Source: Halobacteriovoraceae bacterium (GTDB lineage: Bacteria; Bdellovibrionota; Bacteriovoracia; Bacteriovoracales; Bacteriovoracaceae). From it: 12,271 nucleotides of DNA. Made by a program: the position numbers and the translations under genes. Numbering within the stretch: the stretch's first letter is position 1; every line of letters starts with the position of its first letter. Positions 1 to 7,600 of the stretch are shown in pieces. The stretch spans positions 1-12,271 of the forward strand of contig JABJPQ010000008.1 in the NCBI GenBank assembly GCA_018663815.1, given 5' to 3'. The notes under the pieces were generated by a model, which saw only the letters and a program-made list of their open reading frames with translations, ran no database searches and was not told where the DNA came from.

Positions 1-385
1 CTAAAATTTTGAGCTTATCTCCTTTTGAATTAAGAGTTCTAAAAGTTCTTGAATCTTTCCAGTGTTTAAACTTAGTCCTTATATTCAAAGCGTAGGTACT
101 TTCAGGTGATAAATTCTCAAGAAAAATATGAGTGACACGAAATTCAAAGGCTTTTTTTTCAAAATCAGCAATCTTATGAATTTTTATTTTCTTCCCCTTG
201 GAGTCTAAAACTTCGTAGGTAGGAGATAAAAAATTGGGGTAGACTAATCTGATTACCGTACTTGTTTCATCTGTCGTTCCTTGTAAGACTGAAAATTTAT
301 AATTATTTTTTGGTCGATGAGATGAGCCATCAAAAGTGATAGAGCTACATGATAATAAAAAAAAGATTAAAGTAATCACTTTCAT
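1..385 (-). CDS. Lipoprotein with PhoD-like N-terminal domain, partial
   Basis: This is the first 128 codons of a gene that runs off the left edge. It starts at ATG 385 with an AGGA Shine-Dalgarno at 391-394, six bases upstream. The product opens with a short lipoprotein signal (MKVITLIFFLLSC, then SS), so Cys13 is the likely lipidated residue and the protein is probably membrane-anchored. Residues ~30-120 look like a beta-sandwich: a 'FSVLQGTT' strand, 'STVIRLVYPN', 'LENLSPESTYALNIRT' and 'RTFRTLN'. That order resembles the fibronectin-like N-terminal domain of PhoD-type alkaline phosphatases, where a 'GL.P.T.Y.Y' strand and 'GRTRTLP' end the domain before the metallophosphoesterase fold. 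No metal-binding residues are inside the window, so enzymatic function is inference only; a purple-acid-phosphatase or other FN3-like lipoprotein is possible. The gene lies 81 bp downstream of the transglutaminase-like gene, with its own promoter candidate in the gap. Confidence 0.6.
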   Translation of the reverse strand, partial: MKVITLIFFLLSCSSITFDGSSHRPKNNYKFSVLQGTTDETSTVIRLVYPNFLSPTYEVLDSKGKKIKIHKIADFEKKAFEFRVTHIFLENLSPESTYALNIRTKFKHWKDSRTFRTLNSKGDKLKIL

Positions 386-413
386 AACGGTCCTAACTGA
401 GAAATACCGAATA

Positions 414-443
414 ATTCTATCTTAGGAGAGCAGAAATTGAAAA
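414..443 (-). promoter_or_regulatory. Candidate sigma70-type promoter for the PhoD-like lipoprotein
   Basis: On the minus strand a -35 TTTTCA (438-443, 4 of 6 consensus bases) is followed after 18 bp by a -10 TAGAAT (414-419, 5 of 6). Transcription would start near 407, about 20 bases before the ATG at 385. In DNA this AT-rich, such matches occur by chance, so this is only a plausible site. Confidence 0.3.
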
Positions 444-466
444 GTTTATTATGCCAAAAGCAGTCA

Positions 467-2011
467 TCATAGCAGAGAAGACTCAATATATCGCCCAGCT
501 TTGGGAGTTAACTCTTGCAGCCGTTTTAATTCACCCTCGGTTAAAGCTTCTAAATGCTTTTTTTTCTCCTGCAAGGCTGCAAATTCCATAATGTCTGTTA
601 TATCAACACATTTTTCGAAAAATTTAAAAAGTGACGTAAAAGCGACTTCACCTGGGTTTTGGTTCATTGACTTAAGTAAACTGGATATTTTTTCATATTT
701 AGGCACAACCATGTAATCGGGTCTTCTAACTAAAGGTTCATTCCAGTATGAATTAATCATTTTTCCATTTTCAAAAATACCAATATATTTATATTCAATT
801 TCCTTTTCTTTTTTCCCTGAAGATGTAAAGTCTGTATTCATTATAACTTTCACTTTTGTCGTTATTTTTCTCAACTCAATATCTTCAATCAAAGTAATCT
901 TTTTGTCTTTCACAAGAGCAGCAAATTTTTCATGGTAAATCTTTCTTAAAAGGTCTTCAGTTTGAGTCATCAACGCAAACTCAGATATTATGTTTCCCGA
1001 TTTTGCTTGGACAAGCACTTCAAAGCGCTTTTCTTGAGAAATACTTAGCGATTTAGAACACTCTAATCTTTTTTGATTCAGCATTTTTTTAACCACATCA
1101 TGCTTTTGATCATTAAAAAAATCAAATGTTCCATTATAAAGAGCTTTTAAGCATTCAAAAGATTTTTTTTCCTTTTCGGTCATATTGCCTTTCATCGTAA
1201 ATAAGTCAGGTGAAATCAATACATTTTTATCATTCTTATAAAAATCAGACTTCAATTCGGCTATCTTTGACAATGCACTCAAAACGGGACGGTTCCATTT
1301 TTCATGTCCATAAAAAGTATCAATAACAAGAGGATTATTTTTCTTTAAGTTTTTATGTAAATTTTGATGAAAAGATATCGCTGGAAAATCATCCTCACCT
1401 ACCATTTCATCAAAAACTTTGCGGGCCAATAAAATATCATTTTTATCATTATTAAGTTTTAATTTTTTGTAATTGGTATCATTGCGAAACCCATAGACAT
1501 CTGACGCTTTTATATCATGATAAAAAGCCGTAAATAGTTCCTTAATCTCACCTTGCGATAAAAAATAATCATTACACATCATCCCTTGAGTGTATTCAAC
1601 AAGTTTGTGTATCTCAGGGTGTTGACTACCAAAGGACCATTGATTACAAACACCGTTCCAATCTTCAGCATTGGGTTGGTTAAACTTCTTATCCAAAAAA
1701 CTTCCTATCTTTTTTGATTGAACGGGAGTCATAAGACTCATTTCTTCGGCAATTAGTGTAAATTTACGGCTTAAAACATCGCTCGATTTTTTAACAATTT
1801 GTTTGTTTACAAGGTATGAACTTCCATTTGGCAAAAGTACTTTGCACTGTTCATCATTGCATTGAAAGCGTGATGGGTTTATTTTATGGAGCAAGTCCGC
1901 TTTATTAAAAGGAAGATACGAAGAGGAGTACGGAATCTCAGCTCGTTGTGATTCAATTATTTCAGCTGAAGTAACATTAGAATATAAAACTAAGATTATA
2001 AATAATAACAT
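467..2011 (-). CDS. Secreted transglutaminase-elicitor (GP42-like) family protein
   Basis: The product is 514 aa with a Sec signal peptide (hydrophobic residues 2-13, likely cleavage after SNVTSA, Ala16), so it is exported. I place it in the transglutaminase-elicitor family, named for the Phytophthora GP42/Pep-13 transglutaminase, on four landmarks in order: 'WNGVCNQW' with candidate nucleophile Cys122; 'FPAISFHQNL' with His215; 'LVIDTFYGHEKWNRPV' with Asp231 and the family-typical W-N-x-P-V at 239-243; and near the C-terminus 'YKYIGIFENGKMI' to 'RRPDYMVVP' (residues ~408-437), matching the family's PDF-x-W-x-P ending. Known family members cross-link glutamine to lysine on a cysteine-protease-like fold; the substrate here is unknown and activity is inferred. 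Residues 300-400 are lysine-rich with no recognised domain. Only ATG 2011 can start this frame, because a TAA lies six bases before it. The signal's n-region has no Lys or Arg, which is unusual. The gene follows E1 by 47 bp and may be co-transcribed. Confidence 0.7.
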   Translation of the reverse strand: MLLFIILVLYSNVTSAEIIESQRAEIPYSSSYLPFNKADLLHKINPSRFQCNDEQCKVLLPNGSSYLVNKQIVKKSSDVLSRKFTLIAEEMSLMTPVQSKKIGSFLDKKFNQPNAEDWNGVCNQWSFGSQHPEIHKLVEYTQGMMCNDYFLSQGEIKELFTAFYHDIKASDVYGFRNDTNYKKLKLNNDKNDILLARKVFDEMVGEDDFPAISFHQNLHKNLKKNNPLVIDTFYGHEKWNRPVLSALSKIAELKSDFYKNDKNVLISPDLFTMKGNMTEKEKKSFECLKALYNGTFDFFNDQKHDVVKKMLNQKRLECSKSLSISQEKRFEVLVQAKSGNIISEFALMTQTEDLLRKIYHEKFAALVKDKKITLIEDIELRKITTKVKVIMNTDFTSSGKKEKEIEYKYIGIFENGKMINSYWNEPLVRRPDYMVVPKYEKISSLLKSMNQNPGEVAFTSLFKFFEKCVDITDIMEFAALQEKKKHLEALTEGELKRLQELTPKAGRYIESSLL

Positions 2012-2019
2012 CCCTTGTT

Positions 2020-2028
2020 ATTATTGCA
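2020..2028 (-). promoter_or_regulatory. Extended -10 element close to the transglutaminase-like gene start
   Basis: The minus strand reads TGCAATAAT, a TGn extension plus AATAAT (5 of 6 to TATAAT). There is no recognisable -35. Its downstream edge is only eight bases from the ATG at 2011, so a transcript from here would be leaderless or nearly so. The only purine-rich Shine-Dalgarno-like stretch (AAGGG, 2012-2016) touches the ATG with no spacer, which fits the same idea. Confidence 0.3.
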
Positions 2029-2058
2029 CATGTCATGACTAAGCCATAGATTTTTCTA

Positions 2059-4239
2059 TTAGTATTGCAATAGCTTCTGTAGCTCAGCATAAATATCACC
2101 TACTTGTGGTAGAATAACATCTTCCAAATCAGGACAGTAAGCAACATGTGTATCTTTAGCTCCAACTCTTAAGATCGGCGCATCCAATGATTCAAAACAT
2201 TCCTCATTAATCCTTGCCGCTATTTCTCCTGCAAAACCTGAGGTTTTATGTTCTTCATGACAAATTAAAATTCGATTAGTCTTACTAAGAGAAGCTGTAA
2301 TCGCTTCCATATCAAATGGAGCAAGTGTTCTCAAGTCAATAACTTCAATAGATTTACCTGTTTCAGTTTCAACCTTTTTAGCTGCATCAATTGATTTTTG
2401 TACCAAAGCACCCCACGCTACAATTGTAGCATCAGCTCCAGCTTTAGCGATACGGGCTTTTCCAAAAGGAATCATATAATTATCCCCAGGATCTGCCGTT
2501 CGATTATAACCTTGATAGTATAAATGCTTATGCTCAAAAAACATAACAGGATCATCACAACGAATGGCCGTTCTTAATAAGCCTGCCGCATCCTGAGCAT
2601 TTGATGGATAAACAACTCTAATCCCTGGGTTGTGAGTAAATAAAGATTCACCTGATTGAGAATGATAAATCGATCCACCTCTTAAATATCCACCGATTGG
2701 AACTCGTACAACCATAGGACTTTTATAATCTCCACCAGAGCGGTAACGAGTTGTGGCCATCTCATTTTTTAATTGCATATAAGCGGTCCAAATATAATCA
2801 AAAAATTGGATTTCTACGACTGGCTTTAATCCACGCATTGACATCCCAATTGCTCGACCAATGATATTTGCTTCAGCTAATGGTGAGTTAAAAACTTGTC
2901 CCAGCTTACCAACTCTTTGGCAGCCAGAAGTAACTTTAAAAACTCCCCCCTTACCTTTTAGATCGGGGTCATCCATTTTATGTAACTCAGAAAAATCAGC
3001 AACATCTTCTCCAAACATTCTCATCAGAGGATTATTTTGAATCTCCGACTTTAAAACAGCATTAATCGCACCGGCCATAGGGATGTCAGCCTTACCAGAA
3101 AATTCAGGTTCTGTTGAAAAATCATCAGAGGTTGGGTCAATGTCCATTGAGTATAAATGATCAGCATAAGTTTCTTTTGCTGGCCAAGGAGTATCTAATG
3201 CTTTTTTCATCGCATCTTTTACTTCTTTATCCACATGGGATTTAGTTGCTTTTAATTCTTCATCTGTTAAGAAACCTGCTTTTAATAAAAAGTCAGGGTA
3301 TGTTGTTAGCACGTCTAGTAATTTTTCTTGAGCAAGCTCATCTTTTGTTCTATAAAATGATTGATCATCTGATAACGAATGTGAGTATGGCCGCGTAACA
3401 TGAGCATGTACAAGAACAGGTCCCTTACCGCTTCGCAAATGTTTATCTGCTTTTTTCATTGTATCGTAAGAATCAATGGGACAAGTTCCATCACATTCAA
3501 AAACTTTTAAACCTGGAAAACTGGCTAATGCTTTAGAGATTGATCCACCTGGTGTTTGAACAAAAGTTGGAACAGAGATAGCAAAACCATTGTCTTCTAC
3601 CATAAAAAGCACTGGCATTTTATTTACACAGGCCGTAGTAACCCCTTCCCAAAACTCTCCTTGTGAGGTTGTTCCGTCACCACAAGAGGTATAAACAACT
3701 TCATCTCCGTGATAAGCAAGTGAATGGTCAACACCATCTTTGGCCATGGCTTCTAAAAATTTGCCGGCCTCAGCAGTGCCCACTGCTTGTAAAAATTGCG
3801 TTCCCGTACAAGAGGATTTATTAATAATATTAAGCGCAACATTTCCCCAATGAGCAGGCATTTGGCGGCCATGACTTGCGGTATCGCCAGTATTACCATT
3901 TGCTTGGCATAACATTTCATAAGCTGTTACACCTAAGCCAGTGCAAAGTGCACGGTCACGATAATAGGGAATAAAAAAATCATATTTTGGTTTTAAAACA
4001 CTTGCAACGGCCGAAAGTATTCCCTCATGTCCTGCACCAGAGATTTGAAAAAAAGCTTTGGATTGTTTTTTCATCGAGATTTCAGCATCATCTAATTTTC
4101 TGGATAAATAAGAATTACGATACATGTCTACCAATAATTTTTTAGACATATTGTTCTTCTTAATCATTTCAAGCTTTGCTTTAAAAGCTTTTTGAGAAAC
4201 TGTTTCTTTATCCTTGCTACCAGAGTGCACTGTAGACAT
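2059..4239 (-). CDS. Fused alpha-beta E1 of branched-chain 2-oxoacid dehydrogenase
   Basis: This 726-aa protein joins the two usual E1 subunits in one chain. E1 uses thiamine diphosphate to decarboxylate 2-oxoacids from Val, Leu and Ile and passes the acyl group to lipoyl-E2 in the cytoplasm. The alpha half (~40-345) has the ThDP/Mg motif 'CGDGTTSQGEFWEG' (GDG 187-189) ending at Asn217, and the loop 'YSHSLSDDQSFYR' (285-297). The HSxSDD form is typical of branched-chain enzymes; pyruvate dehydrogenases usually have HSMSDP. After a linker (~345-385), the beta half has 'FGEDVADF' with the expected ThDP-activating Glu411, 'YHSQSGESLFTHNPG' with His526 and His536, and a transketolase C-terminal domain (~590-715) with 'HEEHKTSGFAGEIA'. 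Length fits an alpha plus beta fusion. A GAGG Shine-Dalgarno at 4246-4249 supports the chosen ATG. No E2 or E3 gene is in the window. Another 2-oxoacid substrate remains possible. Confidence 0.88.
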   Translation of the reverse strand: MSTVHSGSKDKETVSQKAFKAKLEMIKKNNMSKKLLVDMYRNSYLSRKLDDAEISMKKQSKAFFQISGAGHEGILSAVASVLKPKYDFFIPYYRDRALCTGLGVTAYEMLCQANGNTGDTASHGRQMPAHWGNVALNIINKSSCTGTQFLQAVGTAEAGKFLEAMAKDGVDHSLAYHGDEVVYTSCGDGTTSQGEFWEGVTTACVNKMPVLFMVEDNGFAISVPTFVQTPGGSISKALASFPGLKVFECDGTCPIDSYDTMKKADKHLRSGKGPVLVHAHVTRPYSHSLSDDQSFYRTKDELAQEKLLDVLTTYPDFLLKAGFLTDEELKATKSHVDKEVKDAMKKALDTPWPAKETYADHLYSMDIDPTSDDFSTEPEFSGKADIPMAGAINAVLKSEIQNNPLMRMFGEDVADFSELHKMDDPDLKGKGGVFKVTSGCQRVGKLGQVFNSPLAEANIIGRAIGMSMRGLKPVVEIQFFDYIWTAYMQLKNEMATTRYRSGGDYKSPMVVRVPIGGYLRGGSIYHSQSGESLFTHNPGIRVVYPSNAQDAAGLLRTAIRCDDPVMFFEHKHLYYQGYNRTADPGDNYMIPFGKARIAKAGADATIVAWGALVQKSIDAAKKVETETGKSIEVIDLRTLAPFDMEAITASLSKTNRILICHEEHKTSGFAGEIAARINEECFESLDAPILRVGAKDTHVAYCPDLEDVILPQVGDIYAELQKLLQY

Positions 4240-4316
4240 GATTTAACCTCGCTAAAATTCTTTCTAATTGCACCTACACTAGTAAATTTAGCGATGTTTG
4301 ACTATTTGCTTTGCAC

Positions 4317-4346
4317 AAAATACCTGCTAAGTTGTCGATATCTCAA
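4317..4346 (-). promoter_or_regulatory. Weak candidate promoter for the E1 gene
   Basis: On the minus strand TTGAGA (4341-4346, 5 of 6 to TTGACA) is followed after 18 bp by TATTTT (4317-4322, 4 of 6 to TATAAT). Transcription would begin near 4309, leaving a leader of about 70 bases. Nothing better is visible between the small peptide gene and E1, but the match is modest for DNA this AT-rich. Confidence 0.25.
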
Positions 4347-4389
4347 TGTAAAACTTTAATGACAAATAGATAGATTTTTCTACAAGATT

Positions 4390-4398
4390 TGCTATAAT
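4390..4398 (+). promoter_or_regulatory. Extended -10 promoter facing the small peptide gene (antisense)
   Basis: The plus strand carries TGCTATAAT, a perfect TATAAT with a TGn extension; such elements can work without a good -35, and none is visible. Transcription would start near 4405 and run opposite to all genes here, across the hairpin at 4415-4438 and the whole 26-codon gene at 4447-4527. No plus-strand gene lies downstream, so an antisense RNA is the natural reading. Confidence 0.45.
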
Positions 4399-4414
4399 TT
4401 AAAAGTAAGCAAGT

Positions 4415-4438
4415 GGAAGGGTGCTTTTTACACCCTCC
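4415..4438 (-). terminator. Hairpin downstream of the small peptide gene
   Basis: On the minus strand GGAGGGTG (4438-4431) pairs with CACCCTTCC (4423-4415) around the loop TAAAAAG. There are five perfect pairs (GGGTG/CACCC), then A-T, a one-base bulge and two G-C pairs. It begins nine bases after the TAA of the 26-codon gene. What follows is T-rich but not a clean T tract (ACTTGCTTACTTTT), so it may be an imperfect terminator or a stabilising 3' structure. Confidence 0.4.
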
Positions 4439-4446
4439 CTAAAGTC

Positions 4447-4527
4447 TTAGCGGATTAAATCTAATAATACAGCGATTAACTGTAGAATTAGTCCAATAAG
4501 CGTCAACACCTTGTTTACATCTTCCAT
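4447..4527 (-). CDS. 26-aa hydrophobic peptide, candidate type I toxin
   Basis: This short gene reads ATG to TAA on the minus strand. It has a Shine-Dalgarno (AAAAGG, 4533-4538) five bases before the ATG. The peptide opens with a charged stretch (MEDVNK), has a 17-residue core made almost wholly of Leu, Ile and Val (VLTLIGLILQLIAVLLD), and ends in Leu-Ile-Arg. That is one membrane-spanning or amphipathic helix. Size and composition match the class of type I toxins such as DinQ, Ibs and Ldr; I make no homology claim. The gene stands alone in a 453-bp gap, has a hairpin just after its stop and an opposed promoter covering it, the usual type I layout. A TATAGA at 4578-4583 could be its own -10, giving a leader of ~44 bases. 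An ORF this short can occur by chance, and it could also be a small regulatory membrane protein. Confidence 0.5.
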   Translation of the reverse strand: MEDVNKVLTLIGLILQLIAVLLDLIR

Positions 4528-4692
4528 AAATACCTTTTCTCAAAGGCGCTCTTCATTGAGCGTCATGGAAGACTTCTTCTATAAGCAAGAATTTTTTTAA
4601 AGTAATGATACTTAAGTCTTTGAAATATAATTCAATTAACTCATCGCCTGATTTTTTTTTGAATGTATGTTTTGATAAAAAGGGAATACTGA
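4528..4692. other. Gap between the giant lipoprotein gene and the small peptide gene
   Basis: Apart from the Shine-Dalgarno hairpin and the possible -10 at 4578-4583, I see no gene here. I find no convincing terminator for the 7.2-kb lipoprotein gene: its stop at 4693 is followed by AT-rich sequence without a G/C-rich stem. The T9 tract at 4652-4660 is on the plus strand and lacks a proper stem. Read-through from the large gene into the peptide gene is therefore possible. Confidence 0.4.
4533..4546 (-). promoter_or_regulatory. Hairpin burying the peptide gene's Shine-Dalgarno
   Basis: On the minus strand CCTTT (4546-4542) can pair with AAAGG (4537-4533) around a GAGA loop, which fits the stable GNRA class; one G-T pair can extend the stem to six. 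The 3' arm is the Shine-Dalgarno itself, so folding would block ribosome access. A neighbouring stem (CGCTC 4562-4558 with GAGCG 4551-4547) lies just upstream and abuts this one. Confidence 0.4.
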
Positions 4693-7600
4693 CTATGGAG
4701 TAGGAATTAAGTCAGGTCCTTCCCCCGCAATAATACGCCAATTATTTGCAAAGTCCCAACTAACATTAAAGTTTCCTAAGACTTCCATTTGAGCTGAGGT
4801 TAATGGGTCATATTCTGTTATTGAGCTTCCGCCTGAAACTGTTGATTTATCAGAGTTCCAATAATTTCGAGAAAAACCTCCAGCTGTATCATCTCCAATA
4901 AAACCTCCACTAAGTGACGGAGCTGTTGGAACTCCTTCAGCATAACAATTATTAATATTACTGGCCGCATTTGTAGCAGTTGCTACAAAACCTCCTGCTC
5001 TATCTGATGCCGCGGTACTATCTCCTTTGGCAAAACTATTTTCAATATCTGCGAGATCAAGATTTCCAACAAAGCCACCCACATGTCTGTCTCCTGTGAC
5101 ATCTCCTTGAGCAGATGAATGAGTGATTATAAAACCACCGTGGGCGTAACCAATAAACCCACCAACTGATGATCCACTTACTGTCGTTACATCTCCCACT
5201 GCACTTGAGTTGGTGATACTTCCGGTGCCAGATGCCTGCCCAACAAAACCACCCAGTCGAGCTGTTCCAACGACAGTAGAAGTAACATCACCATAGCTGT
5301 GACAATTATCAATAATTCCACTTCCTGCCCCACCAATAAATCCACCAATGCGCTCTGTGGTTGAACTAACAGCAACATCTGCAATACTATTTGTTATTCT
5401 TGTTGTGACGTTAGTTGATAAACCAACCAGACCACCGGTATACAATAGTCCTGAAGCTATTCCTCTTGCTTCTACATTATCTATATGTCCTCGGTTTTCA
5501 CCTACGGCAATCGCAGTATTATTTTGTCCAGTAACATCGGCCATATAAAATTTTATATTTTGCAGTTTTCCACCTGTACCTAAGTATGAAATAAAAGCAA
5601 CTTGATCCTGAGCTTGTGAAATAGTCATTTGCGAGATGATATGATTATTACCATTAAAGCTTCCAGTAAAAGCAATACCTCCGCTTCCTATGGGAATAAA
5701 AGTTTCACTTTTTAAGTTAATATCGTTCATTAACATAAAATGAACTGAGCATGGACCAGGAGCTCCAACTGTCGAATTACAACCATTGATATTATCACCA
5801 CCAATATCTAGCAGTTGTTCTTTGAAACAAATTAAATAGGGGTCATTGGCCGTTCCGGTACCAATATCATCAAATTCAGTGGCGATTATATTTCCACCTG
5901 TTTGACAAACAGGGTGAAGGTCCCAGCGTAAGTGAGGGCCGCGAATACCATCACTCATCGCCCAAACATCTACCATATCCCAACTAGCCGCGGTAAAAGT
6001 AGCCAGTACTTTATGATCATCATTGGAAAAATCAAGGCCTTCATACTGTCCAGCAATTTCACCTCCGGCATCTTCCCAATCGGTGATACCGTTATTTTCA
6101 TTCCAAAAATTTCCAAACCCGCTTGCGCTACTATAACCAGCAATACCACCAGTTTCAGCTGCGATATTAGAAAAAGTATTATTAGTTAAGTTATAGCTGG
6201 CAACTGCTTTGAAGCCATAAAGACCACCCACCGTACTAGCTGTTGAATCTCCATCAATATTAAAGTTAATGGCCATATTGTTCATGATGTAAGGAGTGAA
6301 AGAGGTATTGGTTCCATAACCAATAAGTCCACCAATCCTATCGCCAGTGACATTTAAATCTAAAGAGGTTATATTTTGATTAGTTAGTGAAAAGTCACCA
6401 TTCCCATGCAAACCGACAATACCTCCAATGTCTTGAGTTCCACTAAGAGTACCAAAAGCTTTGTTTTTTATTGTATGATGAGAATTCCTACCAACAACAC
6501 CGCCTGAGCCATAACTAAAAGTAAACTGATTAGCAAATACTTTAGATTTGTAGATAAAGGAGTTGCTACTCGCATATCCAACAATACCCCCTCCTGAGCT
6601 AAAGGAATTTATCGAACCATAAGCCGTGTTGTTAACGACAATATCTCTGCCGTATTGGCGACCTATAAGTAAAGATGTTGTTCCAGTTGTTGAAGTTAGA
6701 TCACCAAAAACATGATTATTAAGAGTCACTCCATTATCTGAATAATTTGCTAGTAACCCTTTGTTTGATGACGTTGTAGATTTTGAAAAATTTTCTAAAA
6801 AAAGATTTTTAATAATCCCTTCATGTTCATAAACCATCGTCACACCACCTCTAATGAGATGTTGGTTTCCATCAAATGAACCAGTAAAAGGAACACCATT
6901 ACTTCCAAGTGAGGCATGTGTTAGCTTTCCTGCATGTAAACTAATATCAGCAGCTAGTTTATAATGAAATACTAATGAACCTGGTTCATTAGTATCTATG
7001 TCATTAAGTTGATTGTAGTTACAAATAAGATAAGGATCACTAACAGTTCCAGCTCCACTGGCATTAAAAGCGGTCCATCCAGGATTTTCGAAACAAATTG
7101 TTTCAGCAAAAACTTTTAAAAGAGGGTAAGTTCTATTAGTCATTTGAAACCAATCAGCACCAACAAAGTTAGTCGGTAGTGAACCTTTTAAAACACTATC
7201 TGTTAAGCCTGTTGCACTCCCTGCAGTCTCTGTGTTGTAGCTTGAGTTATAATAAATATCATTAATTGTTCCACCAGTTTCAACTCCAATAGCGGCATTA
7301 ACATTAGTAGTACCAATTGGTGTACCAGCTGCAAAACTTTCAGAAAGAGTTCCTGAATTGTGTTCCCCAATTAAAGCACCAACCGAGTCACTTCCAGTAA
7401 CATCACCTAAGGCATATGATTTTGAAACATTTGTTGAATTTAGGTAACCGATTAGTCCACCAACATCATCATTGCCAGCGACACTCCCGATGGCATATGA
7501 ACGTATTACAGAAGTAGTATTTGCGGTATTTCCTATTAATCCACCAACCATCGACTCTCCAAATACACTGCCTGAGGCATAGGAGTTTAAAACTGAGCTT

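Larger units (their letters stand above)
4405..4598 (+). ncRNA. Hypothetical antisense RNA to the 26-codon peptide gene
   Basis: This is inferred from its ends only. The 5' end is set by the extended -10 at 4390-4398. The 3' end is set by a weak stem (TTCTT 4574-4578 with AAGAA 4587-4591) followed by seven T residues at 4592-4598. Within it, GGCGCTC (4545-4551) and GAGCGTC (4558-4564) can form a 7-bp stem with one G-T pair. The RNA would be complementary to the peptide gene, its Shine-Dalgarno and its 3' hairpin, as in type I antitoxins. Both ends are approximate and expression is unproven. Confidence 0.3.

Noticed and set aside
501..716. Plus-strand ORF of 71 codons inside the transglutaminase-like gene
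   Set aside because: It lies fully antisense to a gene with clear family landmarks, has no domain and no convincing ribosome site. It is a shadow frame.
4641..4660. T9 tract (4652-4660) as a plus-strand terminator
   Set aside because: Only a 3-bp stem (ATC/GAT) precedes it and no plus-strand gene ends there, so it does not qualify as a terminator.
5187..6189. Several short ORFs on both strands inside the giant lipoprotein gene
   Set aside because: They arise from the repetitive Gly/Ser/Thr-rich GLUG coding sequence read in other frames. Their products show no domain or signal of their own.
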